From contig CAKPCK010000006.1 in the NCBI GenBank assembly GCA_934141555.1, forward strand, positions 1-64,000: a DNA stretch of 64,000 nt, read 5' to 3'. Position 1 is the stretch's first letter; each line of letters starts with the position of its first letter. This document shows positions 7,823 to 15,407 of the stretch, in pieces. The notes beneath the pieces were generated by a model. The model worked only from the letters and a program-made list of their open reading frames with translations. It did no database searches and was not told the DNA's origin. This DNA is from an uncultured Clostridia bacterium. GTDB lineage: Bacteria > Bacillota > Clostridia > TANB77 > CAG-508. Made by a program: the position numbers and the translations under genes.

Positions 7823-7843
7823 ATGAGAAAAGGAGCATGCTAA
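7823..7843 (+). other. Six-codon leader ORF (MRKGAC) abutting topB
   Basis: AGAGGA at 7811-7816 precedes ATG 7823. The frame reads MRKGAC and stops at TAA 7841-7843, and the topB ATG is the very next triplet (7844). The topB Shine-Dalgarno (AAAGGAG, about 7829-7835) lies inside this mini-ORF. Ribosomes on it would cover the topB RBS or hand over directly. Expression is not proven. Confidence 0.35.
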
Positions 7844-9811
7844 ATGAAACTACTAATAACAGAAAAGCCATCTGTAGCAATGGAATTTGCCAAAGCATTA
7901 AAAATAAATATGAACAGAAAAGATGGATACATAGAATCAGATGGTTGGATAATAACATGGTGTGTAGGTCATTTAGTAACAATGAGTTATCCAGAAGTAT
8001 ATGATGAAAAATTAAAGTTTTGGAGATTAGATACATTACCATTTATTCCAACAGAATGGAAATATGAAATAATACCAAATGTACAAAAACAATTTAATAT
8101 AGTACAAAGATTATTACAAAGAGAAGATGTAGAAGAAATATATAATGCAGGAGACTCTGGAAGAGAAGGAGAATATATACAAAGATTAGTATATATGATG
8201 GCAAAACCAAATCCAAAAGCACAAATAAAAAGAGTATGGATAGATTCACAAACAGAAGAAGAAATAAAAAGAGGAATAAGAGAAGCAAAAGATCAAAGTG
8301 AATATGATAGTTTAGCAGATTCAGCATATTTAAGAGCAAAAGAAGATTATTTGATAGGAATAAATTTCTCAAGACTATTAACAATAATATATGGAAGAAG
8401 AGTAGCATCAAAAATAAATGAAGAAAAAATATCAATTTCAGTAGGAAGAGTAATGACATGTGTATTAGGAATGATAGTATCAAGAGAAAGAGAAATAAGA
8501 AACTTTGTAAAAACAAAATACTATAAAATAATAGGTGAATTTGGAAATACAGATGGATCATTTAAAGCAGAATGGAAAGTAAACGAAAAATCAAAGCTAT
8601 TTGAATCTCCAAAATTATACAATGATAGTGGATTTAAAAAAGAAAATGAAGCAAAAGAATTTATTGCAAGTTTAGTAGGAAAAAAAGCAATAATATCAGA
8701 ATTAAAGAAATCAAAACAAAAAGAAAATGCACCACTATTATTTAATTTAGCAGAAATTCAAAATGAATGTACAAAAAGATTCAAAATAAAACCAGATGAA
8801 ACACTAGATGTAATTCAAAATTTATATGAGAAAAAATTAGTTACATATCCAAGAACAGATGCCAGAGTTTTATCAACAGCAGTTGCAAAAGAAATATCAA
8901 AAAATTTGAATGGATTAATGAGAGGATATAAAGACGAAGAAGTACAAAATTTATTAAAAAAGATGGTAGATGAAAAATATTCAACAAATTTAGTAAAAAC
9001 AAAATATGTAAATGATAGCAAAATAACAGACCACTATGCAATAATTCCAACAGGACAAGGATATGAAAATTATGAAAAGTTGCCAGAATTGCATAAAAAG
9101 GTGTATAATACTATTGTAAAAAGATTTATTGCAATATTTTATCCACCAGCAGAATATAATAAAGTAAATGTTGTAGTTGACGTAGAAAATGAAACATTTA
9201 TAGCAAGTGGAAAAGTTTGTATAGCACAAGGATATTTAGAAGTCTTAAGACCTCAGAATAAGGCAAAGAAATCCACATCAAATGCACAAAATGTGGAAAA
9301 CAATAGCGAAAATTCAAAAGAAAATGAAGATGGAATTGAAAATAATTTAGAAGTATTTAAAAGTTTAAAAAAAGGACAAGAAATACTTGTTAATAATTAT
9401 GAAATAAAAGAAGCAGAAACAACACCACCTTCAAGATATAATTCAGGTTCATTAATTTTAGCAATGGAAAATGCAGGAAAGTTAATTGAAGATGAAGAAT
9501 TAAGAGAACAAATAAAAGGAGCAGGAATTGGAACATCTGCAACAAGGGGAGAAATAATAAAAAAACTAGAAAAGATAAAATATATTGATATAAATTCAAA
9601 AACACAAATAGTAACACCAACACAAAAAGGTGAAGCAATATATGATGTTGTAAATTTCTCTATGCCAGATATGTTAAATGCAAAACTTACAGCAAGTTGG
9701 GAAAAAGGTTTAGATTTAGTTGCCAAAAAAGAAATAAAGCCAGATGAATTTATGACAAAACTAGTAAATTATATTAACTCAAAATTCAATAAATTAATTG
9801 TAAAAACATAA
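7844..9811 (+). CDS. topB: DNA topoisomerase III (type IA)
   Basis: A type IA topoisomerase that passes single strands through a transient nick to decatenate or relax DNA. At 655 residues it lacks C-terminal zinc fingers, as is usual for TopB. The Toprim domain starts MKLLITEKPSVA (Glu 7) and has GDSGREGE near 103-109. The catalytic Tyr is in TYPRTDAR near residue 335. Other family blocks seen are SVGRVMTCVLGMIVSRE and GIGTSATRGEIIKKL. The middle acid of the DxDxE metal triad is Gly here (DSG), a form I recall in other Firmicutes TopB. AAAGGAG precedes the ATG. Confidence 0.92.
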   Translation: MKLLITEKPSVAMEFAKALKINMNRKDGYIESDGWIITWCVGHLVTMSYPEVYDEKLKFWRLDTLPFIPTEWKYEIIPNVQKQFNIVQRLLQREDVEEIYNAGDSGREGEYIQRLVYMMAKPNPKAQIKRVWIDSQTEEEIKRGIREAKDQSEYDSLADSAYLRAKEDYLIGINFSRLLTIIYGRRVASKINEEKISISVGRVMTCVLGMIVSREREIRNFVKTKYYKIIGEFGNTDGSFKAEWKVNEKSKLFESPKLYNDSGFKKENEAKEFIASLVGKKAIISELKKSKQKENAPLLFNLAEIQNECTKRFKIKPDETLDVIQNLYEKKLVTYPRTDARVLSTAVAKEISKNLNGLMRGYKDEEVQNLLKKMVDEKYSTNLVKTKYVNDSKITDHYAIIPTGQGYENYEKLPELHKKVYNTIVKRFIAIFYPPAEYNKVNVVVDVENETFIASGKVCIAQGYLEVLRPQNKAKKSTSNAQNVENNSENSKENEDGIENNLEVFKSLKKGQEILVNNYEIKEAETTPPSRYNSGSLILAMENAGKLIEDEELREQIKGAGIGTSATRGEIIKKLEKIKYIDINSKTQIVTPTQKGEAIYDVVNFSMPDMLNAKLTASWEKGLDLVAKKEIKPDEFMTKLVNYINSKFNKLIVKT

Positions 9812-9853
9812 AAAACGATCATATTTGTACTTTAAGGAAGGAATGAAAATAAA

Positions 9854-12800
9854 ATGAATACAATATTAGGAGAATTAGGTAAAAATCCTAAATTTTGTGA
9901 GTACATAAAAACAATAGAAAGTAAAAAAAGCCCGATAGCTATATCGGGCTTAACAGACGTTGGAATGACGCAAATGATATCTGCTACAAGAGAATTTGCA
10001 AAAAGACCAATATTAGTAATAACATATAATGAAATTCAAGCACAAAAAATATTAAAAGATATAAAATATTTTACAGATAAAGTATATTATTTGCCCAAAA
10101 AAGAAATAGTAACATATGATTATGTTGCAGAAAGCAAAGACTTACCATATGAAAGAATTGAAACATTAAATAAAATGCAAGAAATGAGAACAGGAGTAGT
10201 AATAACAACAATAGAAGCAGTTCTTCAAAAAATGATAAGTAAAAAAGCATTATATAAAAACACACTAAATTTTAAGGTTGGAGACTCAGAAAATCTTGAA
10301 ACAATAAAACAAAAACTAGTAGAATTAGGATATGTAAGATGTGACTTAATAGAAGGAAGAGGACAATTTAGTGTTAGAGGTGGAATAGTTGATATTTCAG
10401 TTAACGAAAAAGAAGGAGTTAGACTTGAATTTTGGGGAGATGAAATAGACTCAATTAGATATTTTAATGTAGTAAGTCAACGTTCAACAGAAAATATTGA
10501 TAAAATAACAATATATCCAGCACATGAATATATATTAGAATCAAATATAGAAGATGTAATAACAAATATAAGAAACACAATCTATTCCGAAAAATTACAA
10601 GAAACAATTGAACAAGATATAGAATTAATAAAAGCTGGCAATTATATAAGTAAAATTGATAGATATCTTAATTCATTTTATACAGAACAAGATACAATAT
10701 TAGATTATATAACAGACAAATATTTAGTATTTTTAGATGAGCAATCAAAAATAGAGCAAAGAACAATAAATGTAAACAAAGATAGTCAAAATATAATTCA
10801 ATTATTAATAGATAAAGAAAAAATTGTACCTGAAGCATTAAAAAATATTTGCAATTTTAATCAATTTGAAGATAAATTAAATGATAAACAAATAATTTAT
10901 ATAGAAAAATTAGATAATGAAGTAAAAATACAAGCAGAAAAATATAAATGGATATATAAAGAAAGAAATTTTTCAAAAAGTGAAATTGAAATATTATTTA
11001 AAGAATTATTAAAAGCACAAGAAGAGAAAAAAAGAATTTACATTTTAGCTGAAACGAAAGAAAAGGCGAAAAAGATATGCTCATTACTAAATGAAAAAGA
11101 GATAATAAATAAATATGAAGAAAACTTAAATCAAACAATAATAGTAAAAAATACAGAAAGCCTTGTAACAGTTAGTGTAGGAAAATTATCATCAGGATTT
11201 GAATGTTTTGATACAAATCAATTAGTAATAACATCACAAGAACTAATTGAAGGAGAAAAAAGAAAAACATATAAATCATCAGCATTTAAAGAAGGAGAAA
11301 AAGTAGTATATGCAGATTTAAAAATAGGAGATTATGTAGTTCATAAAAATTATGGAATAGGAATTTTTATAGGTGTAAATACTATTACTGCAGATGGAAC
11401 AACAAAAGATTATATAAAACTTAAATATTATGGTGATGATGTATTATATGTTCCAACAAACCAATTAGATAGTGTAAGAAAATATGTTGGTGGAGATGAA
11501 GGCGGATTAAAAGTAAATAAACTTGGAACAAAAGAATGGTTAAATACTAAAGCAAAAGTAAAGAAGAATTTAAGACAAGTTGCAAAAGAGTTAATAGAAT
11601 TATATGCAAAAAGAGAAAAATCAAAAGGTTATGCTTTTCCAGCAGATACACCATGGCAAACTCAATTTGAAGATAGTTTCCCATATCAAGAAACAGATGA
11701 TCAATTGCGTTGTATAGATGAAGTAAAAAAAGATATGGAAAATTCAAAGCCAATGGATAGATTGCTATGTGGAGATGTTGGATATGGAAAAACAGAAGTT
11801 GCAATTAGAGCAGCATTTAAATCAGTAATGGGAGGAAAGCAGGTTGCATATTTAGCTCCAACAACAGTATTAGCTGAACAACAATATAAAGAATTCAAAG
11901 AAAGAATGACTAATTTTGGTATTAGAGTAGAAGTATTAAATAGATTTAAAACAAAAAAACAACAAACAGAAATTATTAATAAATTAAAATTAGGAGAAGT
12001 TGACATTGTAGTAGGAACACATAGAATATTAAGTAAAGATGTTGAATTTAAAGACTTAGGATTATTAATAATAGATGAGGAACACAGATTTGGAGTAAAA
12101 GATAAAGAAAAAATAAAACAATATAAAGCAACAATAGATGTATTAACAATGACTGCAACACCAATCCCAAGAACACTTCATATGTCAATTGTTGGTGTAA
12201 GAGATATGTCTGTAATATATGAGCCACCATATAACAGAAAGCCTGTTCAAACATATGTATTAGAATATGATCAAGAAGTTATAAAAGAAGCTATAACGAG
12301 AGAACTAGAAAGAAATGGTCAAATATTTTATCTATTTAATAATGTGGAAAAAATAATCCAAAAAGCAGATGAAATATCAAATCTTGTACCAGAAGCAAAA
12401 GTTGCATATGCACATGGGCAAATGACAGGACATGAAATTGAGAATATAATGGAAGAATTTATCGAAGGAAAGACAAATGTATTAGTATGTACAACAATAT
12501 TAGAATCTGGAATAGATATTCCAAATGCAAATACAATAATTGTTGAAAATGCAGACAGAATGGGATTAGCACAATTATATCAAATAAGAGGAAGAGTAGG
12601 AAGATCAGATAGACAGGGATATGCTTATATAACATATAAAAGAGATAAATTATTATCAGAAATTGCAGATAAGAGATTAAAAGCAATAAAAGAATTTACG
12701 GAATTTGGTTCAGGATTTAAAATTGCAATGAGAGACTTAGAAATAAGAGGGGCAGGAAGTCTACTTGGAGAAATACAAAGTGGACATCTAGAACAAGTTG

Positions 12801-13330
12801 GATATGATACATATTGTAACTTATTAGATGAAGTAGTAAAAGAAATGCAAGGAGAAGAAGTAAAACCAGAAATAGATGTTCAAATAGATTTAGATGCAAC
12901 ATGTTATATTCCAGATGAATATATATCAGATTCAAGTCAAAAAATTGAAATATATCAAGATATTGCATTATGTAAGAATGAAGAAGATATACAAAATGTA
13001 ATTGATGAAATGATTGATAGATTTGGAAATATGCCAAGTGAAATAGAAAATTTAATTGAAATTGCAAGAATAAAAATATTATGTAAGAAACTTAATATAA
13101 GTAAAGTTCAAGGAAAACGTAGTTTTGCAGTATTTACATTTGAATTAGGCGAATTTAATATAGATGTAAATGAATTAGCAAAAAATTATAGAAATAGAAT
13201 AAAATTTTCACAAGGTTTAAAACCACAAATTACATATGTTTTACAAAATGCAACAGGAATGAAAATGTTAAAAGAAGTAGAAGAATTTTTGAAAACAGTA
13301 GATGATTTTAAAATAAAAGAAGATAAATAA
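9854..13330 (+). CDS. mfd: Transcription-repair coupling factor Mfd
   Basis: Mfd is the ATP-dependent translocase that removes RNA polymerase stalled at DNA damage and recruits UvrA. The length of 1158 residues is typical. In order: a UvrB-like N-terminal module (KKEIVTYDYVAE, GRGQFSVRGGIVDIS), the RNA-polymerase-interacting CarD-like domain (GDYVVHKNYGIGIF), Walker A GDVGYGKTE near 640, DEEHRFG near 740, TATPIPRTL, the motif V/VI region IRGRVGRS, and the C-terminal D7 domain. AAGGAAGGA lies upstream of the ATG. It is not operonic with topB by strict spacing (42 nt), but no terminator separates them. Confidence 0.97.
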   Translation: MNTILGELGKNPKFCEYIKTIESKKSPIAISGLTDVGMTQMISATREFAKRPILVITYNEIQAQKILKDIKYFTDKVYYLPKKEIVTYDYVAESKDLPYERIETLNKMQEMRTGVVITTIEAVLQKMISKKALYKNTLNFKVGDSENLETIKQKLVELGYVRCDLIEGRGQFSVRGGIVDISVNEKEGVRLEFWGDEIDSIRYFNVVSQRSTENIDKITIYPAHEYILESNIEDVITNIRNTIYSEKLQETIEQDIELIKAGNYISKIDRYLNSFYTEQDTILDYITDKYLVFLDEQSKIEQRTINVNKDSQNIIQLLIDKEKIVPEALKNICNFNQFEDKLNDKQIIYIEKLDNEVKIQAEKYKWIYKERNFSKSEIEILFKELLKAQEEKKRIYILAETKEKAKKICSLLNEKEIINKYEENLNQTIIVKNTESLVTVSVGKLSSGFECFDTNQLVITSQELIEGEKRKTYKSSAFKEGEKVVYADLKIGDYVVHKNYGIGIFIGVNTITADGTTKDYIKLKYYGDDVLYVPTNQLDSVRKYVGGDEGGLKVNKLGTKEWLNTKAKVKKNLRQVAKELIELYAKREKSKGYAFPADTPWQTQFEDSFPYQETDDQLRCIDEVKKDMENSKPMDRLLCGDVGYGKTEVAIRAAFKSVMGGKQVAYLAPTTVLAEQQYKEFKERMTNFGIRVEVLNRFKTKKQQTEIINKLKLGEVDIVVGTHRILSKDVEFKDLGLLIIDEEHRFGVKDKEKIKQYKATIDVLTMTATPIPRTLHMSIVGVRDMSVIYEPPYNRKPVQTYVLEYDQEVIKEAITRELERNGQIFYLFNNVEKIIQKADEISNLVPEAKVAYAHGQMTGHEIENIMEEFIEGKTNVLVCTTILESGIDIPNANTIIVENADRMGLAQLYQIRGRVGRSDRQGYAYITYKRDKLLSEIADKRLKAIKEFTEFGSGFKIAMRDLEIRGAGSLLGEIQSGHLEQVGYDTYCNLLDEVVKEMQGEEVKPEIDVQIDLDATCYIPDEYISDSSQKIEIYQDIALCKNEEDIQNVIDEMIDRFGNMPSEIENLIEIARIKILCKKLNISKVQGKRSFAVFTFELGEFNIDVNELAKNYRNRIKFSQGLKPQITYVLQNATGMKMLKEVEEFLKTVDDFKIKEDK
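9928..9951 (+). other. GC-rich perfect hairpin inside the mfd coding region
   Basis: AAGCCCGATA (9928-9937), loop GCTA, and its exact complement (9942-9951), about 75 nt after the mfd start. It is preceded by seven A, is much GC-richer than the surroundings, and encodes KSPIAISGL. No T-tract follows, so it is not a classic terminator. Confidence 0.6.
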
Positions 13331-13351
13331 TTTTTGAAGAAAGGAGAAAAA

Positions 13352-14143
13352 ATGCAAACAATAACAAGTAAAGATAATGAATTAATAAAACATATTAGAA
13401 AATTAAAAGACAAAAAATATCGTGATGAAAGTAATGAATATGTTGTTGAAGGTGTAAAACTTGTTGAAGAAGCGGTAAAAGAAAATGCAAAGATAAAACA
13501 AATAATTGTATGTGAAGATACAACAAGAACATATGAAATTCCAACACATATAATGCTTGAAATTGCAAGATATGAATGTATATCTGTTTCAAATAAAATT
13601 TTTAATATAATAACACAAGTTACAAATCCACAAGGAATAATGGCAATAATAGAGAAAAATGCACAAGATGCACAAATAGATTATTCACAAGATATAATAG
13701 TTGTATTAGATGATGTGCAAGATCCAGGCAATTTAGGGACAATTTTAAGAACAGTTGATAGTATTGGATTAAATCAAATTATAGTGTCAAAAGGAACTGC
13801 AGATGCTTTTAATTCTAAAGTTGTTCGTTCAACAATGGGAGCTATATTTAGAATAAAAATAATAGAAGTTGAAAATCTAGTACAGGAAATAAAAGAAATG
13901 AGAAAACATCATTTTAAATTAATGGTAACATCTTTACAAACAAAAAATAGTATTTATGATATAGATTTTAATAAAAAGATTATAGTTATTGGAAATGAAG
14001 CAAATGGAGTTTCAAAAGAAATTCAAGATATGGCAGATGAAAAAGCAAAAATTCCAATGTTGGGTAGAACTGAGAGCCTTAATGCATCTGTTGCAGCAGG
14101 TGTTGTTATGTATGAATATGTAAGACAAAAATTGAGTAAATAA
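13352..14143 (+). CDS. TrmH/SpoU-family RNA 2'-O-methyltransferase
   Basis: A 263-residue SPOUT methyltransferase that methylates a ribose 2'-hydroxyl in rRNA or tRNA using SAM. The N-terminus (TSKDNELIKHIRKLKDKKYR, then VVEGVKLVEEA) is the substrate-binding domain. Motif 1 is LDDVQDPGNLGTILRT, motif 2 is VIGNEANGVS, and motif 3 is IPMLGRTESLNASVAAGVVMYE, which forms the trefoil knot. The start at 13352 follows AAGGAG; the frame extended upstream to 13334 has no RBS. It differs from the second family member at 61.7 kb. It could be a TsnR/RlmB-like rRNA enzyme, but the target is not readable from sequence. Confidence 0.85.
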   Translation: MQTITSKDNELIKHIRKLKDKKYRDESNEYVVEGVKLVEEAVKENAKIKQIIVCEDTTRTYEIPTHIMLEIARYECISVSNKIFNIITQVTNPQGIMAIIEKNAQDAQIDYSQDIIVVLDDVQDPGNLGTILRTVDSIGLNQIIVSKGTADAFNSKVVRSTMGAIFRIKIIEVENLVQEIKEMRKHHFKLMVTSLQTKNSIYDIDFNKKIIVIGNEANGVSKEIQDMADEKAKIPMLGRTESLNASVAAGVVMYEYVRQKLSK

Positions 14144-14157
14144 AATTTTAATATATA

Positions 14158-14186
14158 TTGTGTTTTATTAGTTTTTAAGATATAAT
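14158..14186 (+). promoter_or_regulatory. Promoter of the toxin-like transcript
   Basis: TTGTGT (14158-14163), 17-nt spacer, TATAAT (14181-14186). The predicted start near 14193 gives a ~175-nt RNA ending at the terminator at 14344-14370. Confidence 0.6.
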
Positions 14187-14232
14187 TGCTCCAATCCTTT
14201 TACAGAGGAAATCTAGGAAAGGAGGAATTCAT

Positions 14233-14325
14233 ATCATCACGTCTTATGACTTAATTTGGTTATTAATACAAGAAATATTAAAAGATAATTCAAGTGAAAA
14301 TAATCAAAAAAACAATGAGAAATAG
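14233..14325 (+). pseudogene. Possible Fst-like type I toxin ORF without an AUG
   Basis: A 30-codon frame ending at TAG 14323-14325. It reads (I)ITSYDLIWLLIQEILKDN and then a polar tail rich in Asn, Glu and Lys. A hydrophobic N-terminus with a charged tail is the build of Fst/TxpA-type membrane toxins. A strong AAAGGAGG (14218-14225) precedes it, but no ATG, GTG or TTG exists in the frame; the nearest codons are ATC at 14233 and 14236. The matching segment of the opposing RNA reads TCATATCATGATC, which suggests that an ATG was here and three bases were lost. TCCTTT (14195-14200) can pair with AAAGGA (14218-14223) and mask the RBS. No family match was tested. Confidence 0.4.
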
Positions 14326-14343
14326 ATTACAAAGTCTATTTTG

Positions 14344-14370
14344 GAGCAGTCTGATCAGCTGCTCTTTTTT
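14344..14370 (+). terminator. Terminator of the toxin-like transcript
   Basis: GAGCAG (14344-14349) pairs with CTGCTC (14359-14364), followed by six T. The 9-nt loop TCTGATCAG contains TGATCAG, the exact complement of the 7-nt loop of the opposing RNA's terminator. Confidence 0.8.
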
Positions 14371-14403
14371 ATATAATAGGAAAGTTATACTTTCCTATTA
14401 TAT
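14371..14403. repeat. Dispersed hairpin element, copy 1
   Basis: A perfect 14-bp inverted repeat (14371-14384 with 14390-14403) around the loop TTATA. A second copy at 48661-48695 keeps the TAGGAAAGTTATA core and the following AAAAAG. Both copies directly follow the T-tract of an intrinsic terminator. Confidence 0.7.
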
Positions 14404-14545
14404 AAAAAGCTATAATCGCTAGCCCTTTGAGATTTCATCGCTTCGCTCAGAAACTCAAATCGGGCGAGAACAAAGGGCGACTACGTCGCTTTGTTCTATA
14501 CTATATGATTTTCTAAGGAAAATATTTATTAGAAGTTTAGAAAAT
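14404..14545. repeat. Structured non-coding segment, GC-richer, with nested inverted repeats
   Basis: No ORF is seen. It holds several inverted repeats: TTTGAG..CTCAAA (about 14426-14459), AGAACAAAG..CTTTGTTCT (about 14467-14496, with an inner CGAC/GTCG), and ATTTTCTAA..TTAGAAAAT (about 14508-14543). AGCCCTTTG and CAAAGGGC also face each other across it. It separates the two converging transcripts and may be an inserted element. Confidence 0.45.
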
Positions 14546-14550
14546 AAGAT

Positions 14551-14627
14551 AAAAAAAGAGATATGTGATCAGCATATCTCGTTCATATCATGATCCTCGT
14601 ATGACCAACAATGTCACTCGAGTTGTT
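14551..14627 (-). ncRNA. Putative antitoxin RNA, ~75 nt
   Basis: Defined by a consensus promoter at 14634-14662 and an intrinsic terminator: GAGATATG (14558-14565) pairs with 14573-14580, and seven T follow on the minus strand (14551-14557). There is no ORF with an RBS inside. The DNA at 14582-14591 and 14600-14605 repeats TTCATATCAT and TATGAC from the toxin-like gene (14228-14237 and 14245-14250) in the same orientation. Because the two transcripts converge, the RNAs are complementary over the initiation region of the toxin-like ORF. This is the direct-repeat arrangement described for pAD1 par RNA I/RNA II. The boundaries are inferred from the promoter and terminator. Confidence 0.6.
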
Positions 14628-14633
14628 AAATAT

Positions 14634-14662
14634 AGTATACTACTTTTTCTAGTATATGTCAA
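14634..14662 (-). promoter_or_regulatory. Strong promoter of the putative antitoxin RNA
   Basis: On the minus strand TTGACA (14657-14662), 17-nt spacer, TATACT (14634-14639). It is closer to consensus than the toxin-side promoter, as expected if the antitoxin RNA is in excess. Confidence 0.75.
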
Positions 14663-14770
14663 ACTTTTTTTATTATTCAAAAAATATTTTATAATTATAA
14701 ATATGAAAATGTTGAAAAAAATATAAAATTGGATATAATATTAATGATTAATATAGGAGGAATGATTGGT

Positions 14771-15310
14771 ATGAAAATTTATTATGTAAGACATGGACAA
14801 ACAGACTTAAATTTAGCACAAAAAATGCAAGGTGGAGGAACTGAAAAAGAATTAAATGAAACAGGTATAAGCCAGGCTTATAGTACAAAAAAAGAACTTG
14901 AAAATGTAAAATATGATCTTGTAATTTGTTCTCCAATGAAAAGAGCAAAACAAACAGCTGAAATAATAAATGAAGGAAGAGATATACCAATTATTACAGA
15001 TGAAAGAATAAGAGAAAGAAAATTAGGTGACTATGAGGGAAGAGATGTAACAGAAGAAATGGAAAATAATATTTGGGATTATAAGTTAAATTATAACATT
15101 CCAAATGGAGAAAATTTACATGATTTTGAAAAAAGAATCGATGAATTTTTTGATGATATAAAAGAAAAATATCATGACAAAACTATTTTAATTGTAGCAC
15201 ATGGAGGAATTGCAAAAGTTATAAAAGCACATCTTTATGGTATGCCAGAAAGTCAAAATTTAGCAGAAATTTCAATGAATAATTGTGAGATAATAGACGT
15301 TGAAATATAG
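14771..15310 (+). CDS. Histidine phosphatase family protein (phosphoglycerate mutase-like)
   Basis: A 179-residue cytosolic phosphatase of the histidine phosphatase superfamily. The catalytic motif YYVRHGQTDLN at the N-terminus holds the phospho-accepting His in RHG. CSPMKRAKQTAEI is the second family block, and VAHGGIAKVI near residue 150 carries the second catalytic His. E85-type acid/base sequence IRERKLGDYEG is also present. The substrate cannot be predicted; relatives include GpmB, CobC and PhoE. The start at 14771 follows AGGAGG by 10 nt; two upstream in-frame ATGs lack proper spacing. Confidence 0.88.
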   Translation: MKIYYVRHGQTDLNLAQKMQGGGTEKELNETGISQAYSTKKELENVKYDLVICSPMKRAKQTAEIINEGRDIPIITDERIRERKLGDYEGRDVTEEMENNIWDYKLNYNIPNGENLHDFEKRIDEFFDDIKEKYHDKTILIVAHGGIAKVIKAHLYGMPESQNLAEISMNNCEIIDVEI

Positions 15311-15317
15311 TTTATAA

Positions 15318-15356
15318 AAAAGAATTTTTATACTTTAATGGTATGAAAGTTCTTTT
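15318..15356 (+). terminator. Terminator after the histidine phosphatase
   Basis: AAAAAGAA pairs with TTCTTTTT, with an inner TATAC/GGTATG pairing, shortly after the stop codon. Confidence 0.5.
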
Positions 15357-15359
15357 TCG

Positions 15360-15388
15360 TTGTGTTTTATAAGGAGATTTGGTATAAT
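15360..15388 (+). promoter_or_regulatory. Promoter of the ABC exporter
   Basis: TTGTGT (15360-15365), 17-nt spacer, TATAAT (15383-15388). It uses the same -35 hexamer as the toxin-like promoter. The predicted start site is only about 13 nt before the ATG at 15408. Confidence 0.5.
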
Positions 15389-15407
15389 ATTTTGGGAGAT
15401 GAAAGCA

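Noticed and set aside
8094..8561. Long antisense ORF within topB (155 aa, Leu/Phe-rich)
   Set aside because: It is a shadow of the AT-rich sense frame: no RBS and biased Leu/Phe content. The same holds for the other long antisense frames across mfd, the binding-protein genes and lepA.
14186..14350. Long-range 5'-3' pairing of the toxin-like mRNA through GCTCC near 14188 and GGAGC near 14343
   Set aside because: The GCTCC lies at or before the predicted transcription start (about 14193), so it may not be in the RNA. It is not counted as evidence.
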